Below are positions 6,548 through 7,791 of a stretch of DNA of 7,791 nt, piece by piece. The notes beneath the pieces are model-generated. The model worked only from the letters and a program-made list of their open reading frames with translations. It was not told where the DNA came from and made no database searches. The stretch's first letter is position 1. Every line of letters starts with the position of its first letter. Source of the stretch: Chloroflexota bacterium (GTDB lineage Bacteria; Chloroflexota; Dehalococcoidia; Lucifugimonadales; UBA3495); the NCBI GenBank assembly GCA_022561675.1, contig JADFQT010000115.1, forward strand, positions 1 through 7,791, read 5' to 3'. The translations under genes were made by a program, and so were the position numbers.

Positions 6548-6578
6548 CCGGAGCCTCTGCGGTTCATCCGGAGCCTCT
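6541..6578 (-). repeat. 20-bp-period tandem duplication at the mtnA/mtnP junction
   Basis: The 18-base block AGAGGCTCCGGATGAACC (minus strand) occurs exactly twice, at 6561-6578 and 6541-6558, separated by GC. Each copy carries a purine-rich AGAGG, an ATG and an overlapping TGA. The upstream copy encodes the last codons of mtnA and its stop; the downstream copy carries the mtnP start. The unit is not a multiple of three, yet both reading frames survive because the repeat lies exactly at the gene boundary. Confidence 0.92.
6544..6567 (-). other. Possible 7-codon mini-ORF bridging mtnA and mtnP
   Basis: An ATG at 6565-6567 overlaps the mtnA TGA stop (6564-6566) as ATGA. It opens a frame of seven codons (MNRRGSG) whose TGA (6544-6546) again overlaps the mtnP ATG (6545-6547). 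A weak ribosome site, AGAGG, precedes both ATGs at the same distance. Ribosomes ending mtnA could restart on the mini-ORF and then on mtnP, or bypass it. Actual translation cannot be shown from sequence; it may be a passive by-product of the duplication. Confidence 0.35.
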
Positions 6579-7637
6579 CACCCCTGCGGAGGCGCCGACC
6601 GCGAGTTTTACACTCTCCTTTAGACTCTGCACGTAAGGTGGCCGGCAGACCGCCTCTTCAGTGACAATGGCGGTGATGTACCTGCTGGGAGTTACATCGA
6701 AGGAGGGATTGAGGGCCGGGACACCGGGAGGAGCCGTGGCCACCCCCTGAAAATGGGTAACCTCCTCCTGGGGACGTTCCTCTATCTGGATTTCGTCGCC
6801 GGTCTTCAAGCTCAGGTCCACGGTGCTGGTGGGAGCCGCCACGTAGAAGGGTATGGCATTCTCCTTGGCCAATACCGCCAGCGAGTAGGTCCCAATCTTG
6901 TTAGCCGTGTCCCCGTTGGCGGCGATGCGGTCGGCGCCGGTAATGACGCAGCTAATCCCGCCCCGGCGCATCAACATACCCGCCGCGGAGTCCACCAGCA
7001 GAGTAGACGGTATGCCCAGCTGTTGGAACTCCCACGACGTCAACCGGGCTCCCTGTAAAAAAGGCCTGGTCTCCGTGTTGAATACCTGAAACCTGCGGCC
7101 CGATTCCCAGCCAGCTCGAATAACGCCCAGGGCCGTGCCGAAGGCGGAGGTCGCCAGAGCGCCGGTGTTGCAGTGAGTCAGCACGCCACCGCCGTCGGGC
7201 ATCAACTCTTTTCCCAACTCACCCATCTTGCGGTTGATGGTCTCGTCCTCTTCCTGGATCCGTTTCGCCTCGGCCAGCAGCCGCGCCTTAATCGCTTCCG
7301 GCTCCCGCTCCGACTCAGCCACCTGAAGCATCCGCTTCACCGCCCATTGCAGGTTAACCGCCGTGGGCCTGGCGGCGACGATTTCAGCGGCAGCCCGGGC
7401 CAGGTTGGCCAGCAGGCCCTCTCGATCGGGGGATGAATCTTCCATCGCAGCCATGGCCACGGCATAGCCAGCGGTCACCCCAATTGCGGGCGCTCCCCGA
7501 ACCTGCATGCCCCGAATCGCCGCGGCGGCCCCCTGCCAGGTCGCAATCTCCACAACTACCTGCTCTAATGGCAGCTTGGTCTGGTCCAGAAGCCGCAACC
7601 TGCCCTGGGACCACTGTATGGGACGTACTTCATTCAA
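6564..7637 (-). CDS. mtnA: S-methyl-5-thioribose-1-phosphate isomerase
   Basis: This enzyme converts the aldose 5-methylthioribose 1-phosphate to the ketose 5-methylthioribulose 1-phosphate, the second step of methylthioadenosine salvage. It belongs to the eIF2B-alpha-like isomerase family. The 357 residues match the usual length. Landmarks are MQVRGAPAIGVTAGYAVA (44-61), the catalytic-cysteine segment THCNTGALAT (154-163, Cys156), NTETRPFLQGARLT (187-200) and the catalytic-aspartate segment GADRIAANGDTANKIGT (234-250, Asp236). The start is a TTG at 7635-7637. An in-frame TAA four codons upstream (7647-7649) excludes a longer protein, apart from rare-codon starts, and no good ribosome site is visible, so initiation may be weak. 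It is the first gene after the SAM riboswitch terminator, 43 nt downstream, and its stop overlaps the first ATG of the duplicated junction before mtnP. The family-specific motifs argue against a ribose-1,5-bisphosphate isomerase relative. Confidence 0.96.
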   Translation of the reverse strand: MNEVRPIQWSQGRLRLLDQTKLPLEQVVVEIATWQGAAAAIRGMQVRGAPAIGVTAGYAVAMAAMEDSSPDREGLLANLARAAAEIVAARPTAVNLQWAVKRMLQVAESEREPEAIKARLLAEAKRIQEEDETINRKMGELGKELMPDGGGVLTHCNTGALATSAFGTALGVIRAGWESGRRFQVFNTETRPFLQGARLTSWEFQQLGIPSTLLVDSAAGMLMRRGGISCVITGADRIAANGDTANKIGTYSLAVLAKENAIPFYVAAPTSTVDLSLKTGDEIQIEERPQEEVTHFQGVATAPPGVPALNPSFDVTPSRYITAIVTEEAVCRPPYVQSLKESVKLAVGASAGVRGSG

Positions 7638-7680
7638 ATCAATCGTTTAGAATTAGATGAATCGGCGCTGCGGGCCAGGC

Positions 7681-7710
7681 ATAAAAAAAGCTCCCCACGG
7701 CGAGAAGCTC
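7681..7710 (-). terminator. Intrinsic terminator of the SAM riboswitch expression platform
   Basis: On the minus strand AGCTTCTC (7702-7709) pairs with GGGGAGCT (7689-7696) over 8 bp, including two G-U wobbles, around the loop GCCGT. A run of seven T follows (7683-7689). The 5' arm, extended as GAGCTTCTC (7702-7710), can instead pair with GAGGGAGCTC (7722-7731) at the 3' side of the aptamer, 9 bp with one bulged G, to form an antiterminator. This mutually exclusive arrangement is the standard S-box OFF switch. Confidence 0.88.
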
Positions 7711-7721
7711 AACATTTCTTA

Positions 7722-7791
7722 GAGCTCCCTCATCTTTCGTCCAAACCTGCCAGGTAGGACGCGGAGTTGGCACCGTATTGCGACGCGGGCT
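7722..7791 (-). promoter_or_regulatory. SAM-I (S-box) riboswitch, 3' part only, cut by window edge
   Basis: The minus strand carries the 3' conserved half of the S-box aptamer: GGTGCCAACTCC (7763-7774), a P4 stem CGTCC/GGACG (7757-7761 and 7738-7742) capped by ACCT/AGGT (7752-7755 and 7745-7748), and GAAAGATGAGGG (7727-7738), which ends in the P1 strand. The 5' half, including the GAGGGA and GCAACC-type segments and most SAM contacts, is beyond the window. The first 17 nt (7775-7791) therefore cannot be aligned with certainty. When SAM binds, P1 is held closed and the terminator at 7681-7710 forms; without SAM the antiterminator lets transcription enter mtnA and the rest of the operon. Confidence 0.9.

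Overview
All supported genes in this GC-rich bacterial window lie on the minus strand, so the biological order runs from high to low coordinates. The main content is a SAM-recycling operon. It begins at the right edge with the 3' part of a SAM-I (S-box) riboswitch and its intrinsic terminator (7681-7791). Then come mtnA (methylthioribose-1-phosphate isomerase), mtnP (5'-methylthioadenosine phosphorylase), a single-domain rhodanese, ahcY (adenosylhomocysteinase) and metK (SAM synthetase), ending at a probable terminator (2361-2437). MetK makes SAM. AhcY clears the S-adenosylhomocysteine left by methyltransferases. MtnP and MtnA carry out the first two steps of salvaging methylthioadenosine left by polyamine-type reactions. 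High SAM would stop transcription before mtnA, so the likely logic is feedback by the end product on the whole cycle.

Downstream of metK is a 223-bp gap holding a MITE-like palindromic repeat (2454-2554) and the probable terminator. An alpha-D-phosphohexomutase gene (phosphoglucomutase/phosphomannomutase, 921-2336) follows. A 246-bp gap (675-920) with short direct and inverted repeats separates it from a CcdA/DsbD-type membrane thiol-disulfide transporter gene, which runs off the left edge (1-674, C-terminus missing).

The least ordinary structures are: a 20-bp-period tandem duplication at the mtnA/mtnP junction that creates two successive ATGA stop/start overlaps around a 7-codon mini-ORF; a structured, unassigned leader in front of ahcY; the rhodanese inside the SAM cycle operon; and TTG starts for both mtnA and ahcY.

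The source could be a member of Chloroflexota (Dehalococcoidia-like). This is a guess from the gene set, the short thermophile/archaeal-type AhcY, the CxC-type MtnP and the GAAGCAATCTC palindromes; no phylogenetic marker settles it. I found no tRNA, rRNA, CRISPR array, phage gene or transposase. The window reads mostly as core metabolism and gives no clear sign of a wholly new system.
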